From Tepidiforma sp. (GTDB lineage: Bacteria > Chloroflexota > Dehalococcoidia > Tepidiformales > Tepidiformaceae): DNA of 64,000 bases. Shown piece after piece: positions 11,938-20,433 of this stretch. The DNA lies in NCBI GenBank assembly GCA_026003935.1, contig BPIE01000001.1:186001-250000 (forward strand). Direction: 5' to 3'. The notes under the pieces are model-generated. The model was given only the letters and a program-made list of their open reading frames with translations. It did not search any database and was not told the origin of the DNA. Position numbers and translations under genes: made by a program. Position 1 is the stretch's first letter, and each line of letters begins with the position of its first letter.

Positions 11938-11994
11938 GGAGGTGTGCCCCCGGGCTGGCTTCAGGTCTTGCGGCTCATCGTGGCAGCGGAGACG

Positions 11995-13002
11995 TTACCG
12001 GTCACGCTGGACAATGTACCGCGCCAGCGCGCGGAGCCGGTCGACGCGAGCGCCGCGCCGTTCGGGGATTGTCAGCAGGTCGTCCGCCTCGCTGGCGAGC
12101 CGTGTCGCGAGTTCGAGGCAGTGTTCCCTCGCCCCAGTCTCTTCGAGCAGCGCCGCAACGGTTTCCACAGATGGCAGGGCACGTTCGTCATCACCGGATT
12201 CGCGGTAGTAGCGATGGAGGGGGCCATCGGCGCGGCGGGAGAGGGCGTACACCACCGGTAGTGTCCGCTTGCGCCGGACGATATCGCTAGACGTGGACTT
12301 GCCGGTTTCCGCTGCGTTGCCCCATGTCCCGAGGTAGTCGTCGTGGACCTGGAACGCGAGCCCTAGGCGTTCGCCCCAGAGGCGGAATTGCCCAGCCAGA
12401 AGCGGGTCTGCCCCCGCGAGGGCTGCACCGATGCCGGCGGCGGCGCCGAGGAGCGCGCCGGTCTTTCCCTCGACCATGGCCAGGTACTCGGACTCCGAAA
12501 CGCGACCAGCGGATTCAAATGCGATGTCTTCCCACTGGCCTGCCACCATGCGCTCTACGGCGACGAACAGCATGTCGAGCGCCGCCGCAGCGCCCGGCAG
12601 GTCGCATTCGGCAAGCTGCCGGAGGCCGCGGGTGTAGAGGAAGTTCCCGAGATTGATGGCCTGGGCCTGCCCGACGAGCTTCCATGCGGTAGGCCGTCCA
12701 TGGCGAAGGACATCGCCGTCCTGGATGTCGTCGTGCACAAGCGAAAAGTTATGGACCAGCTCGACGGCGACAGCGCCCGGGAGGGCGGCCTCAGGCGCTG
12801 CCCCGAGCGCTGCCGCGACTTCGAGGCACAGGAGCGGCCTCAGGCGCTTCCCTCCTCCCGATGTAGGCCGGCCGTGTTCGTCTTCCCACCCCATGACATA
12901 ACGCGACACCCGGACCAGTTCCGAGGGGCCATCTTCGAGGGCATGGCGCAGGCCCTGTTCGACGAGTGGGCGGAAGCGGGAGAAGGCGGGCTCTCCGGTC
13001 AT
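11995..13002 (-). CDS. polyprenyl (geranylgeranyl-type) diphosphate synthase
   Basis: 335 residues. The first aspartate-rich motif is SLVHDDIQDGDVLRHGRPT (DDxxD without the two-residue insertion of bacterial FPP synthases) and the second is FQVHDDYLGTWG. Phe at five residues before the first motif and the lack of an insertion resemble type III geranylgeranyl diphosphate synthases, so a C20 product is plausible but unproven. It condenses isopentenyl diphosphate with allylic diphosphates to supply quinone, carotenoid or lipid side chains. Its ATG overlaps the dxs TGA (ATGA), placing precursor synthesis and chain extension in one operon. Confidence 0.87.
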   Translation of the reverse strand: MTGEPAFSRFRPLVEQGLRHALEDGPSELVRVSRYVMGWEDEHGRPTSGGGKRLRPLLCLEVAAALGAAPEAALPGAVAVELVHNFSLVHDDIQDGDVLRHGRPTAWKLVGQAQAINLGNFLYTRGLRQLAECDLPGAAAALDMLFVAVERMVAGQWEDIAFESAGRVSESEYLAMVEGKTGALLGAAAGIGAALAGADPLLAGQFRLWGERLGLAFQVHDDYLGTWGNAAETGKSTSSDIVRRKRTLPVVYALSRRADGPLHRYYRESGDDERALPSVETVAALLEETGAREHCLELATRLASEADDLLTIPERRGARVDRLRALARYIVQRDR

Positions 13003-14921
13003 GCCGGGACGATGATGCCGGGCGCTGCGGGCGCCTTGCCGCGGGCCGCGAGCGCCTCGCGGGCCGTGGCGGCGATGCCCTCGGCATCGAGGCGATAGAG
13101 ATGACGCATCGTGGCCTGGGGGCCGTGGTCGACGATGGCGTCTGGCATGGCGAGGGCGCCGAGGTACCGGTCTGCGAGACCGTGGTCGGCGAGGAGCTCG
13201 AGGACAGCGTCGCCGAATCCCCCGGCGCGGACGTTTTCCTCGGCGGTGATGATGCCCGTCGTGTCGCGGGCCACGCTCAGGAGCAGCTCAGCGTCCAGCG
13301 GTTTCGCGAAGCGCGCGTTGACGACGGCGGCATCGATGCCTTCCGCCTCCAGCAGGGCCGCGGCTTTCAGGCACTCATGCGCGGGCGTTCCGAACGCGAC
13401 GAGTGCAATGTCGCGTCCCGGGCGAAGCAGCTCGCCCCGACCAATGGGAACCCGCTCCATGGGGAGGTCAATCGGGGCACCCGGGCCCGTACCCCGCGGG
13501 TAGCGGACTGCGAATGGGCCGTCGTGGTGGATACCGGTGTAGAGGAGGTCGCGAAGCTCTTTCTCGTCTTTGGGAGCGCTCACGACCATGTTGGGCAGAC
13601 AGCGGAGGTAGCTGATGTCAATGAAGCCCTGGTGCGTCTTCCCGTCGTCTCCAACGAAGCCGGCCCGGTCCATGGCGAACACGACAGGAAGGCCCTGAAC
13701 GACGACGTCGTGGACGACGGAGTCGTAGCCTCGCTGAAGGAAAGTGCTGTAGATGGCGGCGATCGGCCGCATCCCCTGCGTGGCAAGCCCGGCCGCGAAT
13801 GTCACGGCATGCTGTTCCGCGATAGCGACGTCGAACACGCGGTCCGGGTGCTTCGCGTGGACCGGCGCGAGGCCGGTGCCCTCCAGCATCGCGGCGGTGA
13901 TGGCTACGACGCGGGGGTCGGACTCGATGAGCTCCTGGACGGCCTGGGCAAAGACCTGGCTGTAGGTCGGACGCGGCGGAGGTGCGGCGGGGTCGGACTT
14001 CTTGAGCCAGTAAGTGCCGCTGTGACTCTTGATTGGGTCGGCGGCAGCTTCTGGAATCCCATGTCCCTTTTCTGTCAGGACGTGGAGCAGGACGGGCTTC
14101 CCTTCGACCTTCTTGATTGCGCGCAGCGTGGCTTCGAGCTCGCGAATATCGTGTCCGTCGATGGGGCCGTAGTATTCGAATCCGAACTGCTCCCAGAACC
14201 GGGCGGGCACAAGCAAGTCGCGGAGGCTCGCTTTGACCCGCTTGGCGCCCTGCCAAACCTGTCGCCCAAGGGGGAGGTGTTCCACGAGTTCGCCGATTTC
14301 ACGTTTCGCATTTCGATACAGGGGGTCGACGCGAAGCTTGTTCACATTCCGGCTCAGGGCTCCCACGTTCGGTGAAATCGACATCGCGTTGTCGTTCAGG
14401 ATGACAATCAGCCGCTGGAGCCCGAGGTGTCCGGCGTGGTTCATCGCCTCGAGCGCCATGCCGCACGTCATCGCGCCGTCGCCGATGACAGCAATGGCGT
14501 AGTAGTCCTCGCCCTTGAAGTCGCGCGCCACGGCCATCCCAACGGCGGCGGAGATGGATGTCCCAGCATGTCCCGCGCCAAAGGCATCGTGCTCGCTTTC
14601 TCGTCGATCAGCGAAGCCGCTCAGTCCTCCGTACTGGCGGATGGTGTGCATCCGGTCCTTCCGGCCAGTCAGGATCTTGTGGACGTAGACCTGGTGACTG
14701 ACGTCCCAGACGATTTTGTCGCGCGGCGAGTCGAAGAGGCGGTGGAGGGCGAGCGTGAGTTCGACGACCCCGAGGTTGGAAGCGAGGTGCCCGCCGCCGC
14801 CGATACCGTCGACAGTGTCGACGAGGAACTGCCGTATCTCGGCTGCGAGCACTTGGAGCTGGTCATAAGTCAGCCCCCGGAGGTCGCGCGGGCTTTCAAT
14901 TCGGTCGAGTAGCCTGGTCAC
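12999..14921 (-). CDS. dxs: 1-deoxy-D-xylulose-5-phosphate synthase
   Basis: 640 residues, the normal length. It joins pyruvate and glyceraldehyde 3-phosphate into DXP, the entry step of the non-mevalonate isoprenoid pathway (ispG of the same pathway is at 24.8 kb). Seen: GGGGHLASNLGVVELTLALH, IVWDVSHQVYVHKILTGR, the thiamine-diphosphate/magnesium motif IGDGAMTCGMALEAMNHAG with LNDNAMSISPNVGA, and the transketolase pyrimidine-domain signature FDVAIAEQHAVTFAAG. Translation starts at a GTG (14921) placed 8 bases after a strong GGAGGAG; the ATG in the spacer opens only a three-codon frame. It is followed by the prenyl synthase in the same operon. Confidence 0.96.
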   Translation of the reverse strand: MTRLLDRIESPRDLRGLTYDQLQVLAAEIRQFLVDTVDGIGGGGHLASNLGVVELTLALHRLFDSPRDKIVWDVSHQVYVHKILTGRKDRMHTIRQYGGLSGFADRRESEHDAFGAGHAGTSISAAVGMAVARDFKGEDYYAIAVIGDGAMTCGMALEAMNHAGHLGLQRLIVILNDNAMSISPNVGALSRNVNKLRVDPLYRNAKREIGELVEHLPLGRQVWQGAKRVKASLRDLLVPARFWEQFGFEYYGPIDGHDIRELEATLRAIKKVEGKPVLLHVLTEKGHGIPEAAADPIKSHSGTYWLKKSDPAAPPPRPTYSQVFAQAVQELIESDPRVVAITAAMLEGTGLAPVHAKHPDRVFDVAIAEQHAVTFAAGLATQGMRPIAAIYSTFLQRGYDSVVHDVVVQGLPVVFAMDRAGFVGDDGKTHQGFIDISYLRCLPNMVVSAPKDEKELRDLLYTGIHHDGPFAVRYPRGTGPGAPIDLPMERVPIGRGELLRPGRDIALVAFGTPAHECLKAAALLEAEGIDAAVVNARFAKPLDAELLLSVARDTTGIITAEENVRAGGFGDAVLELLADHGLADRYLGALAMPDAIVDHGPQATMRHLYRLDAEGIAATAREALAARGKAPAAPGIIVPA

Positions 14922-15026
14922 GCCGTCATCTCCTCCTGCTTTCCCAGTAGGCCATGCGCGGCGTCTGCCGCGCGGTACGGGGGCTTACCGGCCAAATTGG
15001 AACCTACGGAGCGCTGCCGGGCAGGG

Positions 15027-16277
15027 TCAAGCCTGCTGCCCGTGCTCCCAGCGCAGGGCACTGCCGCGTAGAGCTCCCAAAGCGGGCGATGCCTCGTCCT
15101 TCGCCCGCGGCAGGTCGATCCAGAAGGTCGTACCGCTGCCGGGCTCGGAGCGAACTCCAACCTGCCCTCCCATGGCGGTGATGAGTTCGCGGACGATGGC
15201 GAGCCCGAGGCCGGTTCCGCCTTCGCGACGGCTGCGCCCCTTATCGACGCGGTAGAAGCGTTCGAAGATGTGGGGAAGTGCCTCCGGCGGGATGCCGGGA
15301 CCGTTGTCCTCTACTTCGACCCGCAGGCGCTCGCCGGCCTCCAGGACGCGAACCGTGACCGTCGCGCCTTCGCCGGAGTATTTGATCGCGTTATCGACCA
15401 GGTTGAGAACGCACCGGAAGAGGAGGTCGGGGCTCGCCTGTGCCTCGGGCGCGGGCGCGGCAACATGCCGCCGCAGCGCCACCCCGCGCTGGGCGGCGAG
15501 CGGTTGGAGTTCCGAAACGACGTCAGCCGTCAGCGCACCCAGGTCGACCGGCTCACGTTCGACCCTGGCTCCGTCGTCGTTCGTCAGCAGCAGCAGGTCT
15601 TCGCTAAGGCGGGTAAGCCGCTCGGTCTGGCTCTTGATGGTCGCGACCAGCTCGCGATACTCCTCGAGCGTGGCATCGGGGTCCATCTCGGTGACTTCGA
15701 TGTTGGTTCGGATGGCGGCGAGCGGCGTTCGAAGCTCGTGCGATGCGTCCTGGACAAACTGGCGCTGCCGTTCGAACGACGCTTCGAGCCGGCCGATCAT
15801 GGAGTCAAACGTATCTGCGAGTGCCCAGAGCTCGTCCCGCGGGCCCTGGTAGTTGATGCGCCGGCTGAGGTTTGTGGCGCTGATCTCCGAGGCCGCCTGC
15901 GTGATATCGCGAACGGGACGAAGCAACATGCCGGAAAGGATATACCCGCCAATGCCCGAGGCAATGGCCAATCCGACCACGGAGACCAGCGACCAGTACT
16001 GGAGCCGGTCGAGGCTGCGCGAGTAGATCCCGTCTTCGACTTCCCGGAGGCTGTACGTTTCGGTCTCGATTGGCACGACGATGGCCTGGGCCGGGCCGGT
16101 TCGCACGGGCGTGTAGACGATATCGTTGTAGCGAGAAAGCTCGAAAACTGGTGGCTGGTCGAGCCGCACAGCGAGATTCAGGGCCACCACGAAGGCGACC
16201 CCGAACACGAGCAGGAGGCTGGAGTACCAGACCGTCAGCCTGAACCGGATGCTCCGAAAGAACGGAGGCACGTGCAC
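15027..16277 (-). CDS. HAMP-domain sensor histidine kinase
   Basis: 416 residues starting at GTG (16277; a second GTG two codons later is an alternative), one base after the stop of the response regulator gene. An N-terminal transmembrane helix (residues 14-34), an extracytoplasmic sensor of about 100 residues and a second helix (near YWSLVSVVGLAIASGIGGYI) are followed by HAMP. The phosphoacceptor is in ASHELRTPLAAIRT; the ATPase domain has the N box NLVDNAIKYSGEG, G1 DNGPGIPPEAL, F box HIFERFYR and G2 GGTGLGLAIVREL. It is a membrane kinase for the adjacent OmpR-type regulator. The stimulus is unknown. Confidence 0.93.
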   Translation of the reverse strand: MHVPPFFRSIRFRLTVWYSSLLLVFGVAFVVALNLAVRLDQPPVFELSRYNDIVYTPVRTGPAQAIVVPIETETYSLREVEDGIYSRSLDRLQYWSLVSVVGLAIASGIGGYILSGMLLRPVRDITQAASEISATNLSRRINYQGPRDELWALADTFDSMIGRLEASFERQRQFVQDASHELRTPLAAIRTNIEVTEMDPDATLEEYRELVATIKSQTERLTRLSEDLLLLTNDDGARVEREPVDLGALTADVVSELQPLAAQRGVALRRHVAAPAPEAQASPDLLFRCVLNLVDNAIKYSGEGATVTVRVLEAGERLRVEVEDNGPGIPPEALPHIFERFYRVDKGRSRREGGTGLGLAIVRELITAMGGQVGVRSEPGSGTTFWIDLPRAKDEASPALGALRGSALRWEHGQQA

Positions 16278-16278
16278 T

Positions 16279-16941
16279 TTAGAGGACGTAGCCCTTTCCG
16301 CGGATCGTTTCGATCAGCTGTTCCTCGAATCCGTCATTCAGTTTGCGCCGGAGATTGTTCATGTGCACCTTCACGGTTTGGGTGAAGGGGTTTGCGTGCT
16401 CGTCCCAGATTTTTTCGAGGAGCTCCTCCTGCGGCACGGCACGCCCCTCGTTGCGGGCAAGGTAGTAGAGGAGGGCGAACTCCTTGGGGGTAAGATGGAT
16501 CTCCTTGCCCTCGCGCCGGCATCGGTTCGTGTTGGGGTCGAGCTCGAGTCCCCGGGTCTCGATCACCGGTTCGCGCATCGAACCCTCGCGGCGAGTGATG
16601 GCACGAATGCGAGCCGCCAGTTCGCTGAACGCGAACGGCTTGACGAGGTAGTCGTCGGCACCCTGGTCGAGCCCTTCGATGCGCTCGCGGATGGAGCTTC
16701 TCGCGGTCAACATAATAATGCCGCCGGCGAAGCGGTCCTCACGAAGCCGCCGGCAGACCTCGATGCCATCGACCCGGGGGAGATTCAAGTCGAGGCAGAT
16801 GACGTCGTAATCGGATTCGGCGGCCATCTCGAGCGCTTCTGCGCCATCGCGGGCCACGTCGACTTCGTATCCCTGCTTGATGAGGCCCCGCTCGATTGCC
16901 CCAGCGATCGCCTCTTCGTCCTCGACGACCAGCACTCGCAT
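16279..16941 (-). CDS. OmpR/PhoB-family response regulator
   Basis: 220 residues from the ATG at 16941, chosen because AGGAGG lies 6 bases upstream and the protein then starts directly with the receiver strand MRVLVVEDEE. The receiver has the acidic pair, the phosphoacceptor in DVICLDLNLPRVDG (about Asp51), IIMLTARSS and the conserved lysine in DDYLVKPFAF. The C-terminal winged helix is recognisable in EIHLTPKEFALLYYLARNEG and VKVHMNNLRRKLND...IRGKGYVL. It is cotranscribed with the kinase that follows by one base. Confidence 0.95.
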   Translation of the reverse strand: MRVLVVEDEEAIAGAIERGLIKQGYEVDVARDGAEALEMAAESDYDVICLDLNLPRVDGIEVCRRLREDRFAGGIIMLTARSSIRERIEGLDQGADDYLVKPFAFSELAARIRAITRREGSMREPVIETRGLELDPNTNRCRREGKEIHLTPKEFALLYYLARNEGRAVPQEELLEKIWDEHANPFTQTVKVHMNNLRRKLNDGFEEQLIETIRGKGYVL

Positions 16942-16995
16942 CGCCGACCTCCTGCCAGGTTGTTCGTGCTTCCACCGTAGCGCACGAAATTCGAA

Positions 16996-17020
16996 GCGAA
17001 GGTAAAGAAATGCCCTTCGC
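16996..17020. promoter_or_regulatory. inverted repeat in the divergent regulator/aldolase intergenic region
   Basis: GCGAAGG (16996-17002) and CCTTCGC (17014-17020) form a perfect 7-bp inverted repeat with an 11-base centre, and flanking TTCGAA/CGAA extend it weakly. It lies between the divergent response regulator and aldolase genes, where a binding site for one of the regulators could be expected. No direct evidence of function. Confidence 0.3.
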
Positions 17021-17103
17021 GAATGGCCCGGCGGGACCGCTGGGCTGCGCCGCGCTATCATCCCCGTGGCGCGTTTCGCCAAGTCCACCGGGAGGCGATT
17101 GCT

Positions 17104-18205
17104 ATGGTCCTTGCCGAACGAACCAGCCGCGAGCTGTCGCTGTCGGACATCGCGGATATCCTGGGCGATGAGGCGCCGTCGCTGCTCGAGCACCGCTGCG
17201 AAGGCATACCGGCCTCTTCGCTGCATCTCCCCGGTCCGGACTTCGTGAGCCGGGTCTGGGCCCATTCCGACCGGTCGCCGCAGGTCCTGCGAAATCTGCA
17301 AGCGATCCTCGACCATGGGAGGCTCGCAGGTACCGGCTATGTGTCCATCCTTCCTGTCGACCAGGGCATCGAGCACTCGGGGGGAGCTTCGTTCGCGAAG
17401 AACCCCGCGTATTTCGACCCTGAGAACATCGTGCTGCTGGCGCTTGAGGGCGGATGCAACGCGGTGGCCTCAACCTTCGGCGTGCTGGGCGCGGTGGCCC
17501 GGAAGTACGCGCACCGCATCCCCTTCATCGTGAAGATCAACCATAACGAGCTGCTGACGTACCCGAACAAGTACGACCAGATCATGTTCGGGACCATCAA
17601 GGAAGCGTGGAATCTCGGCGCGGCTGCCGTGGGAGCGACCATCTACTTCGGGTCGGAGGAGAGCTCGCGGCAGATCGTCGAGGTTTCAGAGGCGTTCGCG
17701 TATGCCCACGAGCTGGGCATGGCAACCGTGCTCTGGTGCTACCTCCGCAACCCCGGGTTCAAGGTCGACGGTGTCAATCACGAGACCTCAGCCGACCTGA
17801 CGGGGCAGGCGAACCACCTCGGGGTCACCATCCAGGCCGACATCGTCAAACAGAAGCTGCCGGAGCAGAACGGCGGCTACCGGGCGCTCAATCAGAAGGG
17901 CAGCTACGGGAAGTTCGACGAGCGGATGTACACGAAGCTCACGACCGACCACCCCATCGACCTGACCCGCTATCAGGTCGCGAACGGCTACATGGGGCGC
18001 GTAGGGCTGATCAATTCCGGCGGTGCAAGCGCCGGGGAGCAGCGACCTGAAAGAGGCGGTGAAGACGGCGGTCATCAACAAGCGGGCGGGCGGCATGGGC
18101 CTCATCAGCGGCCGGAAGGCGTTTCAGCGGCCGATGGAAGAGGGGGTTGCGCTTCTTCACGCCATTCAGGACGTCTATCGCTGCGAGGGCGTCACCATCG
18201 CCTGA
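17104..18205 (+). pseudogene. class I fructose-bisphosphate aldolase (DhnA/FbaB type), single-base frameshift
   Basis: The ATG at 17104 follows GGGAGGCGATT. The protein matches the archaeal/DhnA-type class I aldolase: [28 protein letters not shown], a Schiff-base region and a C-terminal LINSGGAS phosphate-binding loop. The frame breaks after GGASAG; the remaining conserved 55 residues ([19 protein letters not shown] to the stop at 18203-18205) continue in the +1 frame. Removing one G from GGGG at 18034-18037 restores a 366-residue protein. It cleaves fructose 1,6-bisphosphate to triose phosphates, or makes it in gluconeogenesis, fitting the PEP synthase gene at 35.5 kb. A sequencing error or a genuine mutation would look the same here. 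Confidence 0.9.
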
Positions 18206-18238
18206 GCCTGCCGCCGGCAACCTGGATTGCGTTTCGCG

Positions 18239-18273
18239 AACGAGGCCCCGGGAGATGTCCCCGGGGCCTCGTT
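18239..18273. terminator. bidirectional terminator-like hairpin
   Basis: AACGAGGCCCC (18239-18249) pairs perfectly with GGGGCCTCGTT (18263-18273), and adjoining GGG/CCC can extend the stem. It lies between the 3' ends of the convergent aldolase and response regulator genes. No long T-run. Confidence 0.6.
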
Positions 18274-18300
18274 GTGCACTGGCACGACCGCAGGCGTACG

Positions 18301-19071
18301 TCAGGCGGCCTCGCTGACACGGCCCGCGTCGCGGCGGTTGCTGCGACGCTCGAGCATGTAGCCGAAGCCGCGGACGTTGACGATGTAGCTCGGTTCGGCT
18401 GGGTCGTGTTCGACCTTCCGGCGGATGCGGCGGATGTAGACCTTGACGATTTCCTGCGCTTCGCGTTCCGAGTAGGTGTAGTCCTGGACCGCGCGGAGGA
18501 TCTCGACGGGGCTGACCACCTTGCCGGCATTTTTCGCGAGGTAGGCGAGGATTTTGAACTCGGTCGGGGTGAGCGGGATGGCCTCGCCGTTGCGGACAGC
18601 CTGGCAGCGGTCGAAGTCCAGGACGAGGTCGCGCACGGTGATCGTGCTGGGTCCCTCTTCCTCGGATTCGGTTTCGATGGCATTGCGGCGGCGGAGCATT
18701 GCGCCGAGCTGAGCGTTGAACATTTCACCGCCGTCGGTGTCCCGGATGCAGACGTCGGCGCCGGCTTCGAGGGCGAGGCTCAAGCCGTGCGGATGCGGGC
18801 CGGGAGCGACGACGATGATGCTCGCCTTGCATGCGCGGGCCACCTGCCGAACGAGCGCGATATCGTCGTCGTGGCGCGGGTCGATGGCCAGCACGACCAG
18901 GTCCGGGTCGAATTGCGCAAGGAGCCGCTCGGTTTCCCGGTCATGCGGCCGTTCCGTTGTCGTAAATCCGTGGCGTGCGAGCGACGGGAGCACGTCCGCT
19001 GAGCGGTAGTCGCGCGTGTGTGTCACAAACGCGACCTGGCTCCGGAAGCCGTCGTTGAAGCGGTCCGCCAT
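18301..19071 (-). CDS. winged-helix response regulator with degenerate receiver domain
   Basis: 256 residues from the ATG at 19071 (MADRFNDG), preceded by GGGGGTG; longer in-frame starts lack a ribosome binding site. The C-terminal OmpR/PhoB winged helix is clear: [36 protein letters not shown] and [13 protein letters not shown]. The N-terminal 120 residues have receiver-like spacing but begin VAFVTHTRD rather than an acidic pair, and the phosphoacceptor position in DLVVLAIDP appears to be alanine. It is therefore probably phosphorylation-independent. No kinase gene is adjacent. The target genes are unknown. Confidence 0.82.
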   Translation of the reverse strand: MADRFNDGFRSQVAFVTHTRDYRSADVLPSLARHGFTTTERPHDRETERLLAQFDPDLVVLAIDPRHDDDIALVRQVARACKASIIVVAPGPHPHGLSLALEAGADVCIRDTDGGEMFNAQLGAMLRRRNAIETESEEEGPSTITVRDLVLDFDRCQAVRNGEAIPLTPTEFKILAYLAKNAGKVVSPVEILRAVQDYTYSEREAQEIVKVYIRRIRRKVEHDPAEPSYIVNVRGFGYMLERRSNRRDAGRVSEAA

Positions 19072-19354
19072 GGCATCACCCCCAAAATCCCCGGCCGGGC
19101 CATCACAGGGGCCACGGCGGGCTGCCGTATCCATTCGATTGCGTGCGGCTTCGCCTGGGGGCGCCGGGAGCTGGCGACTGCAGGCGAAGCGTTTCACTTG
19201 TTATCTTCGGCACCCCTTGTCCATCGAATAGGGGGCCGGGCGGTTTCTCTGCTCCCGCTTTGCTACCGCCAGGCACCTTTCAGCCCGAACAAGCGCGGGG
19301 GCCGGACTGCCCCGGCCCCCGAACGCTATTCCCGGAACGCGACGAGCGCACACC
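19072..19354. other. intergenic region between sigma factor and regulator genes
   Basis: 283 bases downstream of the sigma gene and upstream of the regulator. It holds the terminator-like hairpin at 19296-19321 and presumably the regulator's promoter near 19100-19230. I see no convincing -35/-10 pair and no supported gene. Confidence 0.4.
19296..19321 (-). terminator. terminator-like hairpin after the sigma factor gene
   Basis: CGGGGGCCGG (19296-19305) and CCGGCCCCCG (19312-19321) form a perfect 10-bp stem with a 6-base loop, 34 bases beyond the sigma gene stop. There is no T-run on the minus strand. Confidence 0.5.
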
Positions 19355-20137
19355 TTAGGCGACGTCCCTGAGCAACGCACGGCGAAGGCGCTTCACCGCC
19401 TGCGCGTGAAGCTGACTGACGCGGGTTTCGGACACCTGGAGCACGGCCGCGATATCTCGCATGGTGAGGCGCTCTACATAATAGAGGCTGATGACCAGGC
19501 GCTCACGCTCCGGCAGGGCCGCGACCGAACGGGCGAGGTCTTCGTACAGCTCCTTTTCTTCGAATGTCCGCGTAAAGTCGATATCTTCCTCGGCCGTTGG
19601 CATTTCCGCCGCCGGGAACGAGTCGCCATCGTCATCGCGCTCGAGCATGCGGTCGAGAGAGACGGTGACCCAGCGCGCGTGCGACGTCGCTTCCCGGTAC
19701 TGGTCGAGGGAGACTCCCATGTGGTCGGCCGTCTCGGTTTCGGTCGGGGTACGACCGAGGAGTACTTCAAGCTCAGACTGGGCGCGCTGCACGTCGCGTG
19801 CCTTTTGGCGCATCGTGCGGCTCAGGCGGTCCATGCGGCGGAAGGCGTCGATCATCGCGCCCCGGATGCGCTGGACTGCGTACGCGTGGAAGTTGGTGCC
19901 CTTCGACGGGTCGTAGCGCCGGACGGCTTCGACGAGCCCGCAGGTGCCATAGCCGACGGCGTCCTCGAATTCGAGCAGTCCGGGGATTTCCAGCGGGAGG
20001 GTGCGGGCCACCCGCCGGACGAGCGGTGCGTACTGCATGACAAGGCGCTGCTGCTCTTCCAGGGAGAGCCGGTTTGGCGTGCCAGGACTCGCCGGAGCTT
20101 GGGATTGCTGTTCGTCGAAGGTGGACGGCCACTGCAT
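19355..20137 (-). CDS. RNA polymerase sigma factor, FliA/WhiG family
   Basis: 260 residues from the ATG at 20137, which has GGGGGAG 8 bases upstream; a more distal ATG would add 60 unlikely residues. Region 2 reads EQQRLVMQYAPLVRRVARTLP then EDAVGYGTCGLVEAVRRYDP and TNFHAYAVQRIRGAMIDAFRRMD. Region 3 is DHMGVSLDQYREA. Region 4 is LPERERLVISLYYVERLTMRDIAAVLQVSETRVSQLHAQA. This order and the RGAMID signature mark the FliA/WhiG/SigD group rather than the housekeeping sigma factor. No flagellar or sporulation genes occur in the window, so the regulon is unknown. Confidence 0.92.
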   Translation of the reverse strand: MQWPSTFDEQQSQAPASPGTPNRLSLEEQQRLVMQYAPLVRRVARTLPLEIPGLLEFEDAVGYGTCGLVEAVRRYDPSKGTNFHAYAVQRIRGAMIDAFRRMDRLSRTMRQKARDVQRAQSELEVLLGRTPTETETADHMGVSLDQYREATSHARWVTVSLDRMLERDDDGDSFPAAEMPTAEEDIDFTRTFEEKELYEDLARSVAALPERERLVISLYYVERLTMRDIAAVLQVSETRVSQLHAQAVKRLRRALLRDVA

Positions 20138-20433
20138 GTGTGTACTCCCCCGTTTGCGTGCCGTGCCTCGGTGCAGCGGACTGGGCCGGGCCGAGGCGAT
20201 TCCCCGAAATGACACCGCTGGTGCCTTTGTTTTCGGGCGACTGCGCCGATTGTTCAGGCTCCGGAGGTGACAGAACAACGCGCACAGCGTGACGCGGGCG
20301 TGATGCTTTGGTGACAACTGGCGACATAAGCCATCCTGCCCCGCGGCCCGGAGCAGTCGGCAGAATCACATAACATGTATAGTGCGAAGTTCCATCACAA
20401 CCGCGGAACCGCCGACCGGCGTACGCTAACGGA

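Noticed and set aside
17023-19002. A 659-residue plus-strand frame joining the aldolase to sequence beyond 18.2 kb
   Set aside because: The second half is a shadow of the minus-strand regulator; the aldolase's own C-terminus continues in another frame.
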